Assembly (NCBI GenBank): GCA_050485905.1
Contig: JBJHCH010000017.1
Location: forward strand, 1 to 40,876
DNA length: 40,876 nt
Direction of reading: 5' to 3'
DNA from: JAWLCA01 sp050485905
GTDB lineage: Bacteria; Pseudomonadota; Alphaproteobacteria; Rhodobacterales; Rhodobacteraceae
Shown: positions 9,210 through 16,793 of the stretch, in pieces
Position numbering within the stretch: position 1 is the first letter of the stretch
Layout of the letters: every line of letters begins with the position of its first letter
Translations under genes and position numbers: made by a program
The notes under the pieces: generated by a model
Databases searched by the model: none
Told to the model about the DNA's origin: nothing
What the model saw: the letters and a program-made list of their open reading frames with translations, nothing else

Positions 9210-9659
9210 CTAGAACTTCACCACAACCGAGAACACGATGAAAACCATAAGTATCGTGGGCACCTCGTTCATCATCCGGTACTGCCGTCCGGTCATGCGG
9301 TTGTCTCCGGCGACAAAGAACCGGCGTCGGCGAGCCAGCCACATGTGAAACCAACTCATCGCGATGACACCTACAGCCTTGACCCATGGCCATGTCATCG
9401 CCCAATCCACGACACCCGGTGTTGCAACCAGAGCCAGACCAAGGCCCCAAGTGGCAACCATTGCGGGATTCATGATCACACGGAATAGCTTCAACTCCAT
9501 GGTCTGAAACAGCCTGTCACGCTCGCTGCCAGTCCGCACCTGTTCAACGTGATAGACAAACAGCCTCGGCAGATAGAAGAGCCCAGCCATCCAGGCAATC
9601 ACGGCCATGATGTGCAGTGCCTTCACCCAAGGGTAGATTGAGATAAGCACGCCTGTCAT
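9210..9659 (-). CDS. hemJ: Protoporphyrinogen IX oxidase HemJ
   Basis: HemJ is the haem-binding integral membrane enzyme that oxidises protoporphyrinogen IX in many alphaproteobacteria and cyanobacteria lacking HemG/HemY. The product starts MTGVLISIYPWVKALHIMA and has four to five hydrophobic segments. It contains the conserved His of KALHIMAVIAWMAGLFYLPR, the LFVYH that follows, and a C-terminal RMMNEVPTILM. I chose the ATG at 9659 because GAGGA lies about 7 bases upstream and the protein then has the family's N-terminus. A reading frame opens 33 bases earlier without a ribosome site. The product is 149 residues. It is the first minus-strand gene beside the putative origin. Confidence 0.93.
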   Translation of the reverse strand: MTGVLISIYPWVKALHIMAVIAWMAGLFYLPRLFVYHVEQVRTGSERDRLFQTMELKLFRVIMNPAMVATWGLGLALVATPGVVDWAMTWPWVKAVGVIAMSWFHMWLARRRRFFVAGDNRMTGRQYRMMNEVPTILMVFIVFSVVVKF

Positions 9660-9715
9660 CGTAGTTCCTCGCCGCCGTCTGAGTGCTATCAAATCAAATA
9701 ATGAGTCAGAAGAAA

Positions 9716-9744
9716 GATGTAGTAGTAGTTGGGATGGTGGATAA
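9716..9744 (-). promoter_or_regulatory. DnaA-trio-like unwinding element next to a DnaA box
   Basis: On the minus strand a DnaA box (TTATCCACC, 9744-9736) is followed by a short CATCCC and then by CTA triplet repeats. The other strand reads TAGTAGTAG at 9720-9728. An AT-rich stretch (about 9688-9719) comes next. This is the arrangement described for the basal unwinding element of Bacillus subtilis oriC: box, GC cluster, then DnaA-trio repeats. Function here is inferred. Confidence 0.45.
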
Positions 9745-9778
9745 GCGGATTCTTCAGCTTATCCCCGCATGAATCCGC
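9745..9778. repeat. Inverted repeat with GANTC sites and a degenerate DnaA box
   Basis: GCGGATTC (9745-9752) and GAATCCGC (9771-9778) form a perfect 8-bp inverted repeat around an 18-bp spacer. Each arm contains a GANTC sequence, the target of the cell-cycle methyltransferase CcrM in alphaproteobacteria. The spacer holds TTATCCCCG, a degenerate DnaA box. Confidence 0.6.
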
Positions 9779-9886
9779 AGCCAGGCCGCCCGTGGACAAT
9801 CTTGTTGGCAAGTAGTTATCTACTATCAAGATCAGGAATACTATAATAAATTCAAGTGCCTGCAGAAATACGATCTGCTTGATACT

Positions 9887-9895
9887 TGTGGACAA
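9887..9895 (-). promoter_or_regulatory. DnaA box (TTGTCCACA)
   Basis: On the minus strand the 9-mer reads TTGTCCACA, one mismatch from TTATCCACA and within the relaxed DnaA consensus. It lies immediately right of the most AT-rich part of the putative origin. Confidence 0.6.
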
Positions 9896-10075
9896 AGTGA
9901 TCTGGCTACCTCGCCACCCACTACCTGCACAGGTTTGCGCGAAGGTTGCACCACGCCGGATAACTCGCTTGGTCGGGTTGACAGGTCGCGGTTGATCCCG
10001 ACAACTCGGCGGGCTGATACGGGCCGTTTCGATAACTCCCCACGGTCGCGCCAACCCATCCACAGGTCTACTCTC

Positions 10076-10675
10076 ATGGACCGCGCTCTACTTCTTGCAT
10101 CAGGCTCCGAGATCCGTCTGAAGCTTCTCTTGAATGCTGGCTTGCTGGTGACGGCGCAACCGGCCCGCATCGACGAGTCCGCGGTTCGTGAGGCACTACA
10201 TGCCGAACGTGCTTCACCAAGGGATGTCGCGGACACACTAGCCGAGTTGAAAGCCAGAAAGGTTGCAGATCGCCATCGACCTGCCCTCGTTCTCGGATGT
10301 GATCAGGTTCTTGAACACAACGGCCGGATCCTGACGAAACCCGGGTCGACCCAGGCCGCCGCACAGCAATTGCAGGAGCTTTCCGGCAGCACGCACCGTC
10401 TTTTTTCGGCTGCAGTCCTGTACGACGATGGGCGTCCGGTCTGGCGCCACGTCGGCACCGCGCGATTGACGATGCGTGACCTTTCGCCGGACTGGCTTGA
10501 AGGCTATCTTGAGCGCAACTGGGACAGCATCCGTCATTCCGTTGGCGGTTATCTGCTGGAGGAGGAGGGCGTGAGACTGTTCAGCTCGATAGAGGGCGAT
10601 TACTTCACCATTCTCGGCCTGCCGCTGTTACCGTTGCTGAATACGCTGGTCGCGCGTCGGGATATCACCGGATGA
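10076..10675 (+). CDS. maf: Maf family nucleotide pyrophosphatase
   Basis: Maf proteins hydrolyse non-canonical or modified nucleoside triphosphates (dTTP/UTP or m7GTP types) and are linked to septum inhibition in some bacteria. The N-terminal LLLASGSEIR, the GCDQVL motif and the QLQELSGSTHRLFSA segment are characteristic. The ATG at 10076 gives the family's normal start and a 199-residue product. An upstream open frame runs into the origin region but has no family similarity. Its stop overlaps the aroE start in an ATGA. It is the first rightward gene from the putative origin. The exact nucleotide specificity cannot be read from the sequence. Confidence 0.92.
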   Translation: MDRALLLASGSEIRLKLLLNAGLLVTAQPARIDESAVREALHAERASPRDVADTLAELKARKVADRHRPALVLGCDQVLEHNGRILTKPGSTQAAAQQLQELSGSTHRLFSAAVLYDDGRPVWRHVGTARLTMRDLSPDWLEGYLERNWDSIRHSVGGYLLEEEGVRLFSSIEGDYFTILGLPLLPLLNTLVARRDITG

Positions 10676-11514
10676 CGGCCACGGCCTCAATCCCGCTGGC
10701 AGGAGTCGTCGGTCAGCCTGTTGCGCACAGCAAGTCGCCCCGCCTGCACGGCCACTGGCTACGCCGCTACGGTATTGCCGGTCACTACGTGCCGCTTGAC
10801 GTGGCGCATTCGGACCTGTCGGAAGTTCTGAAGGCGTTACCGAAAGCTGGCTTCGTCGGGGTCAATATTACCATTCCGCACAAGGAAAGTGTCCTGAAGC
10901 TGGCGGATGTGATCAGCGATCGGGCGGCACTGATCGGCGCCGCGAATACCCTGATCTTCCGCAAGGATGGCAGAATTCACGCCGATAATACGGATGGTTA
11001 CGGTTTCCTCACAAACCTTCAGACAGGGGCACCACACTGGCAGCCATCAGCAGGACCCGCCGTCGTGCTCGGGGCCGGGGGTGCGGCGCGCGCTGTGATC
11101 GTGGCCTTGCTGGAGGCTGGCGTGCCCGAGATCCGACTCGCCAATCGCACCCGCGCCCGCGCCGAGGTGCTTCATGCTGAATTCGGTGGCCGTGTCGTGG
11201 TCAGCGATTGGGTTCAGGCACCTATCATGCTCAAGGACTGCGTGACACTGGTGAACACTACCGCACTGGGCATGGATGGCCGTCCCGATCTGAAGCTCTC
11301 GCTCGAACACCTGCCCACCCATGCTGTCGTCAACGATCTCGTCTACACGCCGCTGCGGACTGGTTTCCTTCACGCGGCAGAGACGCATGGATGTATTACA
11401 GTGGACGGCCTTGGCATGCTGCTGCATCAGGCGGTTCCCGGATTTGAACGCTGGTTCGGATACCGGCCGGAGGTGGACCGGGCGACCCGAAACTTGCTGA
11501 TCGACGCCGAATGA
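10672..11514 (+). CDS. aroE: Shikimate dehydrogenase (NADP+)
   Basis: AroE reduces 3-dehydroshikimate to shikimate with NADPH in aromatic amino acid synthesis. The substrate-binding AHSKSPRLH begins near residue 18, the catalytic Lys is at residue 71 in ITIPHKES, NTDGYG follows, and the nucleotide-binding glycine loop is VLGAGGAARAV. The C-terminal GLGMLLHQA motif is present. The product is 280 residues, the normal length. Both ends overlap neighbours by 4 bp (ATGA with maf and with coaE), so the start is fixed and the genes form one translationally coupled unit. Confidence 0.96.
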   Translation: MTATASIPLAGVVGQPVAHSKSPRLHGHWLRRYGIAGHYVPLDVAHSDLSEVLKALPKAGFVGVNITIPHKESVLKLADVISDRAALIGAANTLIFRKDGRIHADNTDGYGFLTNLQTGAPHWQPSAGPAVVLGAGGAARAVIVALLEAGVPEIRLANRTRARAEVLHAEFGGRVVVSDWVQAPIMLKDCVTLVNTTALGMDGRPDLKLSLEHLPTHAVVNDLVYTPLRTGFLHAAETHGCITVDGLGMLLHQAVPGFERWFGYRPEVDRATRNLLIDAE

Positions 11515-12110
11515 CACGACCCTTCCGTCTCGGGCTGACCGGCTCCATCGGCATGGGAAAATCCACGACCGCCAGCATGTTCGCCGATGAAGGGATTCCG
11601 GTCTGGGACGCCGACGCGGCTGTCCACCGTCTGTATGATGGCCCTGCCGCAGCGGCTATCGCGGCAATCTGCCCGCAGGCGATTATCGATGGCCGCGTGG
11701 ATCGCGAGGTGCTTCGCGACTGGATTGCCAACGATATCGATGCCCTGCCGCGTCTGGAACGGGCCGTGCACCCGCTCGTGGCCGCCGACCGCGCCGCATT
11801 CCTGCAGGTGGCGGAACGGAATGGTGTGCCGCTGGTCCTGTTCGACATACCCCTGCTTTTTGAGACTGGCGCGGATGCGGCGATGGATGCGACCTTGGTG
11901 GTTACCGCACCGGCCGACGTTCAGCGCGCGCGGGTACTCGCCCGCCCGGGAATGACAGAGGCGCGGTTGCAAGCAATGCTGGCGCGGCAGATGCCAGATG
12001 CGGAAAAGCGCGCGCGCGCGACCTATGTGATCGAAGCACGGATGGTTGACGAGACCCGGGAAGCCGTGCGTGCTTTGATCCAGCGACTGAAGGGGGAAGG
12101 CGATGCGTGA
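11511..12110 (+). CDS. coaE: Dephospho-CoA kinase
   Basis: CoaE phosphorylates the 3'-hydroxyl of dephospho-CoA, the last step of coenzyme A synthesis. The P-loop LTGSIGMGKST is near residues 9-19, followed by DADAAVHRLYD, HPLVAADR and the LFDIPLLFETG lid region. The 199-residue length is normal. It overlaps aroE by 4 bp and dnaQ by 8 bp, continuing the coupled maf-aroE-coaE-dnaQ unit that flanks the origin in many alphaproteobacteria. Confidence 0.95.
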   Translation: MTRPFRLGLTGSIGMGKSTTASMFADEGIPVWDADAAVHRLYDGPAAAAIAAICPQAIIDGRVDREVLRDWIANDIDALPRLERAVHPLVAADRAAFLQVAERNGVPLVLFDIPLLFETGADAAMDATLVVTAPADVQRARVLARPGMTEARLQAMLARQMPDAEKRARATYVIEARMVDETREAVRALIQRLKGEGDA

Positions 12111-12792
12111 AGTCGTTCTCGACACAGAGACCACGGGCCTTGATCCCAGCCAGGGCCATCGTATCGTCGAGATTGGTGCGGTTGAACTTTTCAACCACAT
12201 GCCAACAGGGCGGACGTACCATCAGTACGTCAACCCGCAGCGCCCGGTTCCCGCCGAAGCCGTCGCGATCCATGGCCTGACCGAGGACTTCCTGCGCGAC
12301 AAGCCCCTGTTCCCGAACGTCGCGCCCGCCTTCCTAGAATTCGTCGCGGGCGCGAAGCTGGTGATCCACAACGCCGCCTTTGACCTGCGGTTTCTCAATG
12401 CAGAGCTGGAGCAGGCGGGCCTCGCGCGGCTGTCTGACGACATGGCCGTGGACACGCTGATGATCGCCCGGCGCAAGTTCCCAGGCTCGCCCGCGTCGCT
12501 TGACGCGCTCTGCCGGCGCTTCGGCGTAGACAATTCGGCGCGCGAAAAGCACGGTGCGCTGCTCGACAGCGAAATCCTGGCCGAGGTCTATCTGGAACTC
12601 ATTGGCGGTCGACAGCCTGATTTCGCGCTCTCGGTGATACAGAGCCGCAGCCCGACACCCAAGGCCGAGACCTGGCGCCCGCGGCCCCGCCCCACCCCCC
12701 TTCCGCCACGGCTGACAGAGGCGGAGCGCGCCGCACATGCTGCCTTCGTGGCAGAGCTTGGCGAGGGCGCGTTCTGGACCCGCGAGCGATAG
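12103..12792 (+). CDS. dnaQ: DNA polymerase III epsilon subunit (3'-5' exonuclease)
   Basis: DnaQ proofreads newly made DNA within the replicase core. The three exonuclease motifs are present: LDTETTGL (Exo I), IHNAAFDLRFL (Exo II) and HGALLDSEILAEVY (Exo III, with the catalytic His and Asp). The C-terminal region is Pro/Arg-rich and would carry the alpha-subunit binding segment. The ATG at 12103 overlaps the coaE end by 8 bp. The 229-residue length is normal. It ends 7 bp from the convergent secB stop. Confidence 0.95.
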   Translation: MREVVLDTETTGLDPSQGHRIVEIGAVELFNHMPTGRTYHQYVNPQRPVPAEAVAIHGLTEDFLRDKPLFPNVAPAFLEFVAGAKLVIHNAAFDLRFLNAELEQAGLARLSDDMAVDTLMIARRKFPGSPASLDALCRRFGVDNSAREKHGALLDSEILAEVYLELIGGRQPDFALSVIQSRSPTPKAETWRPRPRPTPLPPRLTEAERAAHAAFVAELGEGAFWTRER

Positions 12793-12799
12793 GCCCTCT

Positions 12800-13348
12800 T
12801 CAGGCGATCGGGGTTTGCGGGCTTTGCTCGGCCTGCCGGCGTGAGATTTCCTGCCGGTAGAGCGCAAGGAAATCGACGTTGTCCAGATTCAGCGCGGGGA
12901 AGCCCCCGTCACGGGTCATATCGCTCACGATGCGTCGGATGAATGGGAACAGCATCCGCGGACATTCGATCAACAAAAACGGGTGCAGCTGTTCCTGCGG
13001 AACGCCCTCGATATGGAAGATGCCGCCGTAGTCCAGTTCCATCAGGAAAAGCGGATCGTTGGTCGCCTTGTTGCGTGACTGCACCTTGAACTTACAGGTC
13101 ACCTCGTACTGGTTCGCGGTCTGGCGCCCCTTGGCGTCAAGACTTACCTGCACCTGGATATCGGGCTGCACCTCGGTGCCTTGCACGCCCTTCTGCGCGA
13201 CGATGTTCTCGAACGACATATCGCGGATGAACTGGCCCAGGACCTTCATCGTCAGTTGCTGGGGCTGCTGACCTGCGGCCTGCTGTCCGGCGGCGGCGGT
13301 GCCCGCAGCCGGGGCGGGCTTTGCGGCGCCGTTTTCCGTGTCACTCAT
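12800..13348 (-). CDS. secB: Protein-export chaperone SecB
   Basis: SecB keeps preproteins unfolded and hands them to SecA. The core is recognisable from VLGQFIRDMSFENI, then YGGIFHIEGVP, ECPRMLFPFIRRIVSDMTRDGGFPAL split around its middle, and a C-terminal tail. About 32 extra N-terminal residues rich in Ala, Gln and Pro precede the core. They look low-complexity and disordered, and similar tails occur in related species. The ATG at 13348 has GGGAG about 6 bases upstream. The product is 182 residues. The origin-side neighbour of dnaQ is also secB in many alphaproteobacteria. Confidence 0.95.
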   Translation of the reverse strand: MSDTENGAAKPAPAAGTAAAGQQAAGQQPQQLTMKVLGQFIRDMSFENIVAQKGVQGTEVQPDIQVQVSLDAKGRQTANQYEVTCKFKVQSRNKATNDPLFLMELDYGGIFHIEGVPQEQLHPFLLIECPRMLFPFIRRIVSDMTRDGGFPALNLDNVDFLALYRQEISRRQAEQSPQTPIA

Positions 13349-13370
13349 CTTCGACTCCCTGATCTCTGAA

Positions 13371-13433
13371 AAAATCTTCGGGGTGTCCTAGCAGACACCG
13401 ACGCGGGCCTCAATTGCGCGCGATCCGAAGATT
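13371..13433 (-). terminator. Nested intrinsic terminator after the Nudix gene
   Basis: Read on the minus strand, AATCTTCGG (13433-13425) pairs with CCGAAGATT (13381-13373), and a run of T (ATTTTTT) follows at once. A second 6-bp hairpin, GGTGTC with GACACC (13382-13399), is nested in the loop. The stem starts at the stop codon of the Nudix gene and would separate it from secB. Confidence 0.5.
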
Positions 13434-13869
13434 AGCGAACCAGTTTGGTCACAAAGGCCCTGTCGCCGTCATTGCCCAACGCCCGTGCTGCCTCGTGCAA
13501 CGGCATCCAGAGAGCACGATGCCCCGGTTCCCTCGGCGGCCCCAGGCGCCGGATCGGCCGTGCGAGGTAAATCGTGCAGAGCTTCTCGGCCCAGAGGTCA
13601 TACTCCGGCATGTAGGTGAAGCGACGAAAGGCACCCAAGCGACGGATAGGTTCGATGCGCCAGCCGGTTTCCTCCATCACCTCGCGGTGCAGGGCCGATA
13701 GCGGCGATTCGCCGGGATCGATGCCACCGCCGGGAAGCTGGAACTCCGGTATGGGCTCGCTCTGATGGGTGAGCAGTAGCGCATCCTGCCTCCGCAGCAC
13801 GGCATAGACACCCGGCCGCAGCCGATAGCGTCGTCCCCGCTCGACGGGCTCCCCGAATCGTCTGATCAT
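13432..13869 (-). CDS. Nudix hydrolase of unknown substrate
   Basis: This 145-residue protein has a complete Nudix box, GGIDPGESPLSALHREVMEE followed by TGW, with the REVMEE core that binds the catalytic metal. The flanking sequence (RRYRLRPGVYAVL before the box, FTYMPEYDLWAEKLCTIYLARP after it) fits the general 8-oxo-dGTP/ADP-ribose-like branch but does not decide the substrate. The box differs from that of the CoA-pyrophosphatase gene 1.1 kb away, so they are separate families. It diverges from hslO with 88 bp between starts. An intrinsic terminator follows it. Confidence 0.85.
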   Translation of the reverse strand: MIRRFGEPVERGRRYRLRPGVYAVLRRQDALLLTHQSEPIPEFQLPGGGIDPGESPLSALHREVMEETGWRIEPIRRLGAFRRFTYMPEYDLWAEKLCTIYLARPIRRLGPPREPGHRALWMPLHEAARALGNDGDRAFVTKLVR

Positions 13870-13957
13870 GCTCGCTCCCTTGGTGCCGCCGTTGCCGTGC
13901 CTACATATGCCGGGTATGCCAAGCCGCCTATCGCAAGGAAAGCCGCGAGGATCCCCT

Positions 13958-14953
13958 ATGTCACTTGGATCACAGATCGCCTGGGACGATACAGTCCTTC
14001 CCTTCCAGCTCGACCGTTCGGATATCCGCGGGCGCGTCGCGCGCCTTGATGGTGTGCTGGATCAGGTGCTGGCGCGCCACGACTATCCGCAGGCGGTAGA
14101 GCAACTTGTGGCCGAGGCGGCGATGCTCACCGCGTTGATCGGCCAAACAATGAAGCTCCGCTGGAAGCTGTCGCTACAGGTCCGCGGCGATGGACCCGTC
14201 CGGATCATCGCAACGGACTACTACGGACCGGCTGAAGAAGGCGGTACGGCGCGAATCCGTGCCTGGGCGGCATTTGATGCCGACCGACTGGACGAGCGAC
14301 CACCCTTTGCGCAGATCGGGCAAGGCTACTTTGCCATCCTGATCGACCAGGGACCGGGCACCACGCCCTACCAAGGGATCACCCCGCTGTCGGGTGGCTC
14401 GCTCTCGGCCTGTGCAGAGACCTATTTTGCCCAGTCCGAACAGCTTCCGACCCGGTTCGCCCTGTCTTGGGGCCGTTCCATCCGCCCCGGCGAGCCAGAG
14501 GGCTGGCGCGCTGGTGGAGTTATGTTGCAGCACATGCCGAAATCCTCGCCACACGCGCAGGACGGCGGCTCGGGCGAGGGCGGTCTGCTTGCCGCCACCG
14601 ATATCCTATTCGGCGAGGAGGAAGAGAACTGGTCGCGAGCCAACCTGCTGCTGGATACGGTGGACGATCTGGAACTCGTCGGCCCCTCGGTGCAGCCGAC
14701 CGACCTTTTGGTGCGCTTGTTCCACGAAGAACGGCCGCGGGTCTTTGATGCCCAGCGCGTGCGCTTCGGCTGTTCGTGCTCCGAGGACAAGGTGCGACAG
14801 AGCCTGTCGATCTATTCCGCCAAGGACATCGCTACGATGACAACGGACGAGGGGCTGGTGACGGCTGACTGCCAATTCTGCGGCGCGCATTACGCGCTCG
14901 AACCCGCTACCCTGGGGTTCGAGGCGGCGGGTGACGGGCGTGACCGCGATTGA
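13958..14953 (+). CDS. hslO: Redox-regulated chaperone Hsp33
   Basis: Hsp33 is a cytosolic holdase switched on by oxidation: disulfide formation and zinc release unfold its linker and expose the substrate site. The zinc centre is complete, with CSC near residue 271 and CQFC near residue 305. The N-terminal core includes the EAAMLTALIGQTMKLRWKL stretch. I chose the ATG at 13958, which has GAGGA about 7 bases upstream and gives 331 residues. An open frame extends 90 bases further upstream without family similarity. The end overlaps the next gene's start by 23 bp. Confidence 0.94.
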   Translation: MSLGSQIAWDDTVLPFQLDRSDIRGRVARLDGVLDQVLARHDYPQAVEQLVAEAAMLTALIGQTMKLRWKLSLQVRGDGPVRIIATDYYGPAEEGGTARIRAWAAFDADRLDERPPFAQIGQGYFAILIDQGPGTTPYQGITPLSGGSLSACAETYFAQSEQLPTRFALSWGRSIRPGEPEGWRAGGVMLQHMPKSSPHAQDGGSGEGGLLAATDILFGEEEENWSRANLLLDTVDDLELVGPSVQPTDLLVRLFHEERPRVFDAQRVRFGCSCSEDKVRQSLSIYSAKDIATMTTDEGLVTADCQFCGAHYALEPATLGFEAAGDGRDRD

Positions 14954-15542
14954 CCCGGGCGAGGCGCTGCGCGCCGCGCTCGCGCACCCTGCCTGGCCAT
15001 CGTCGGATTTCGACCTGAACCCGACCGTGCAGTTGCCGCCGGGGCGCGCGTTGCGTCCCGCCGCGGTTCTGATCGGCGTGGTCTCCGGCCCCGCCGGCCC
15101 GCAGATTTTTCTGACCAAGCGGTCGTCGCGGCTGAAGCACCACCCGGGGCAAATCGCCTTTCCGGGCGGTCGCGCCGACGCGGGCGATGCCAGCCCCGAG
15201 GCGACGGCGATGCGCGAAGCGCAGGAAGAAATCGGCCTGCCGCCCGGCGCGGTCGATCCGGTAGGCCGCCTGCCGGTCCACGAAACCGTGACGGGTTTCG
15301 CCATCACGCCGGTTCTTGCGCGCATCACCGACAGCTTCGACCCGGTGCCCGAGCCAGGCGAGGTGGACGAGATCTTTACCGTTCCGCTCTCGCATCTGAT
15401 GGATCCCGCTAGCTACCGGGTGGAATGCCGGCGCTGGCTGGGCGAGTGGCGTCGCTATTACACCGTGCCGTTCGGACCCTACTACATCTGGGGCGCGACC
15501 GCCCGCATCCTGCGCGGTCTGGCCGGGCGCATGGCACCATGA
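14931..15542 (+). CDS. CoA pyrophosphatase-type Nudix hydrolase
   Basis: This protein belongs to the Nudix branch (YeaB/NudL, formerly UPF0035) whose members split coenzyme A and its derivatives into phosphopantetheine and 3',5'-ADP. The branch signature LTKRSSRLKHHPGQIAFPGG directly precedes the Nudix box, whose REAQEEIGL core is intact. The product is 203 residues. The start is a GTG at 14931 inside the end of hslO, and its stop overlaps the cca start in an ATGA. hslO, this gene and cca therefore look like one unit. Specificity for CoA is inferred from the family, not shown. Confidence 0.88.
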   Translation: MTGVTAIDPGEALRAALAHPAWPSSDFDLNPTVQLPPGRALRPAAVLIGVVSGPAGPQIFLTKRSSRLKHHPGQIAFPGGRADAGDASPEATAMREAQEEIGLPPGAVDPVGRLPVHETVTGFAITPVLARITDSFDPVPEPGEVDEIFTVPLSHLMDPASYRVECRRWLGEWRRYYTVPFGPYYIWGATARILRGLAGRMAP

Positions 15543-16693
15543 CGGCGCGGATCGTCGGTGACTGGATCACCCGGCCAGAGACCCGCGCGGTCTGCGCCGC
15601 GCTGACCGGCGGCGGCCACCGTGCGCTGTTCGTCGGGGGCTGTGTGCGCAACGCGCTGATGGGCCGGCCGGTCAACGATGTCGATATCGCCACCGACGCC
15701 CGGCCCGAGCGGGTAGCCAGCCTTGCGACCGCCGCCGGACTCAAGCCGGTTCCCACCGGGATCGATCACGGCACCGTCACAGTCGTCGCTGGCGGCATCC
15801 CGCACGAGGTCACAACCTTTCGCCGTGACGTCGAAAGCCATGGCCGGCACGCAACCGTCGCCTTTGGCGACAGTCTGGTGGATGATGCCGCGCGGCGCGA
15901 TTTCACTATGAATGCGCTTTACGCCGATCCCGATGGCAGCGTGATCGACCCGCTGGGTGGCCTGCCCGACCTGCAGGCGCGGCGGGTCCGCTTTGTCGGT
16001 GACCCAAAGGCGCGGATCGCCGAGGATTACCTGCGTATCCTGCGATTCTTCCGCTTCCATGCCCACTACGGCGATCCGGCGCAGGGCATAGATTCCGAAG
16101 GGTTGGCGGCCTGCGCCGCGGCACTGGATGGCCTGTCCGGACTGTCGCGCGAACGGGTCGGGGCGGAAATGACAAAGCTTCTGTCCGCCCTCGACCCCGC
16201 GCTTGCTGTTGCCGCGATGGTCTCGGCAGGTGTCCTGAACCGCGTTCTCCCCGGTGCCGACCCGACCGCGCTGGCCCCGCTTGTCCAGTGGGAAGCAACC
16301 GAAGGGTTGGCGCCCGACTGGCGCACAAGGCTTGCCGCGCTGGGGGGCGAGGATCCGGCAGAGCGTCTGCGGCTGTCGCGCGCCGACACGCGGCGGGTGG
16401 AGCTGATCGGGACCGAGGCGCGCGGTGCCCGCAGCGCAGCAGAGCTAGGCTACCGGCATGGTGCAGCACTCGCGGCGCCCATTGTTATACTTCGGGCCGC
16501 GCTGATGGGTATGCCTCCTCCCGGCGAGTGGGTGAAGGAGGTGGAGGCCGGCGCGCGGGCGGAACTGCCGGTTCGCGCCGTCGATCTGATGCCGGAAACC
16601 AGTGGCCCTGCACTGGGCCAGCGGTTGGCCGAGATCGAGGCGCGCTGGATCGCGTCGGGTTTCAAGCTGGATCGGGCGGCACTTCTGCGCTGA
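15539..16693 (+). CDS. cca: CCA-adding tRNA nucleotidyltransferase / poly(A) polymerase family
   Basis: This class II nucleotidyltransferase adds or repairs the CCA end of tRNAs. The catalytic head contains ALFVGGCVRNALMGRPVNDV with the following DIA, giving the two metal-binding Asp residues. The RRDFTMNAL motif and the ARIAEDYLRILRFFRFHA motif used for template-free base selection follow. The ATG at 15539 overlaps the previous stop in an ATGA and gives 384 residues, matching the short alphaproteobacterial form without an HD domain. A CCA-adding versus A-adding role cannot be fully settled from sequence, although no second such gene is visible in the window. Confidence 0.92.
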   Translation: MTARIVGDWITRPETRAVCAALTGGGHRALFVGGCVRNALMGRPVNDVDIATDARPERVASLATAAGLKPVPTGIDHGTVTVVAGGIPHEVTTFRRDVESHGRHATVAFGDSLVDDAARRDFTMNALYADPDGSVIDPLGGLPDLQARRVRFVGDPKARIAEDYLRILRFFRFHAHYGDPAQGIDSEGLAACAAALDGLSGLSRERVGAEMTKLLSALDPALAVAAMVSAGVLNRVLPGADPTALAPLVQWEATEGLAPDWRTRLAALGGEDPAERLRLSRADTRRVELIGTEARGARSAAELGYRHGAALAAPIVILRAALMGMPPPGEWVKEVEAGARAELPVRAVDLMPETSGPALGQRLAEIEARWIASGFKLDRAALLR

Positions 16694-16793
16694 GTGCGGC
16701 CAAACGGCCGGAGGGTCTCCGCAAACAGCAGGCGCGACGATTTTCCTTCGCCCCGATCCGGGTTATATGCCGGGGGCAATTGCAGGGCGTATC

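Larger units (their letters stand above)
9690..10075. other. Putative chromosomal replication origin (oriC)
   Basis: This stretch of roughly 400 bp has no gene and is much more AT-rich than its surroundings: by eye 43, 50, 47 and 37% GC for the four 60-base blocks from 9661. All genes to the left for 7.4 kb run leftwards and those to the right run rightwards, as expected around a bidirectional origin. It contains DnaA-box-like 9-mers one mismatch from consensus (9736-9744, 9887-9895) and several weaker ones (9759-9767, 9791-9799, 9816-9824, 10056-10064). The neighbours parAB, parS, mnmEG, rho and maf-aroE-coaE-dnaQ are the classic alphaproteobacterial origin context. The right part may also carry the maf promoter: TTGACA at 9978-9983 with a poor -10. 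The call is inferred from position and motifs. Confidence 0.75.

Noticed and set aside
9935..10075. 47-residue N-terminal extension of Maf into the origin region
   Set aside because: No family similarity, and the ATG at 10076 gives the standard LLLASGS start.
12007..12020. Short GC dinucleotide run in coaE
   Set aside because: It encodes part of the KRARATYV segment and is ordinary for a GC-rich coding region.
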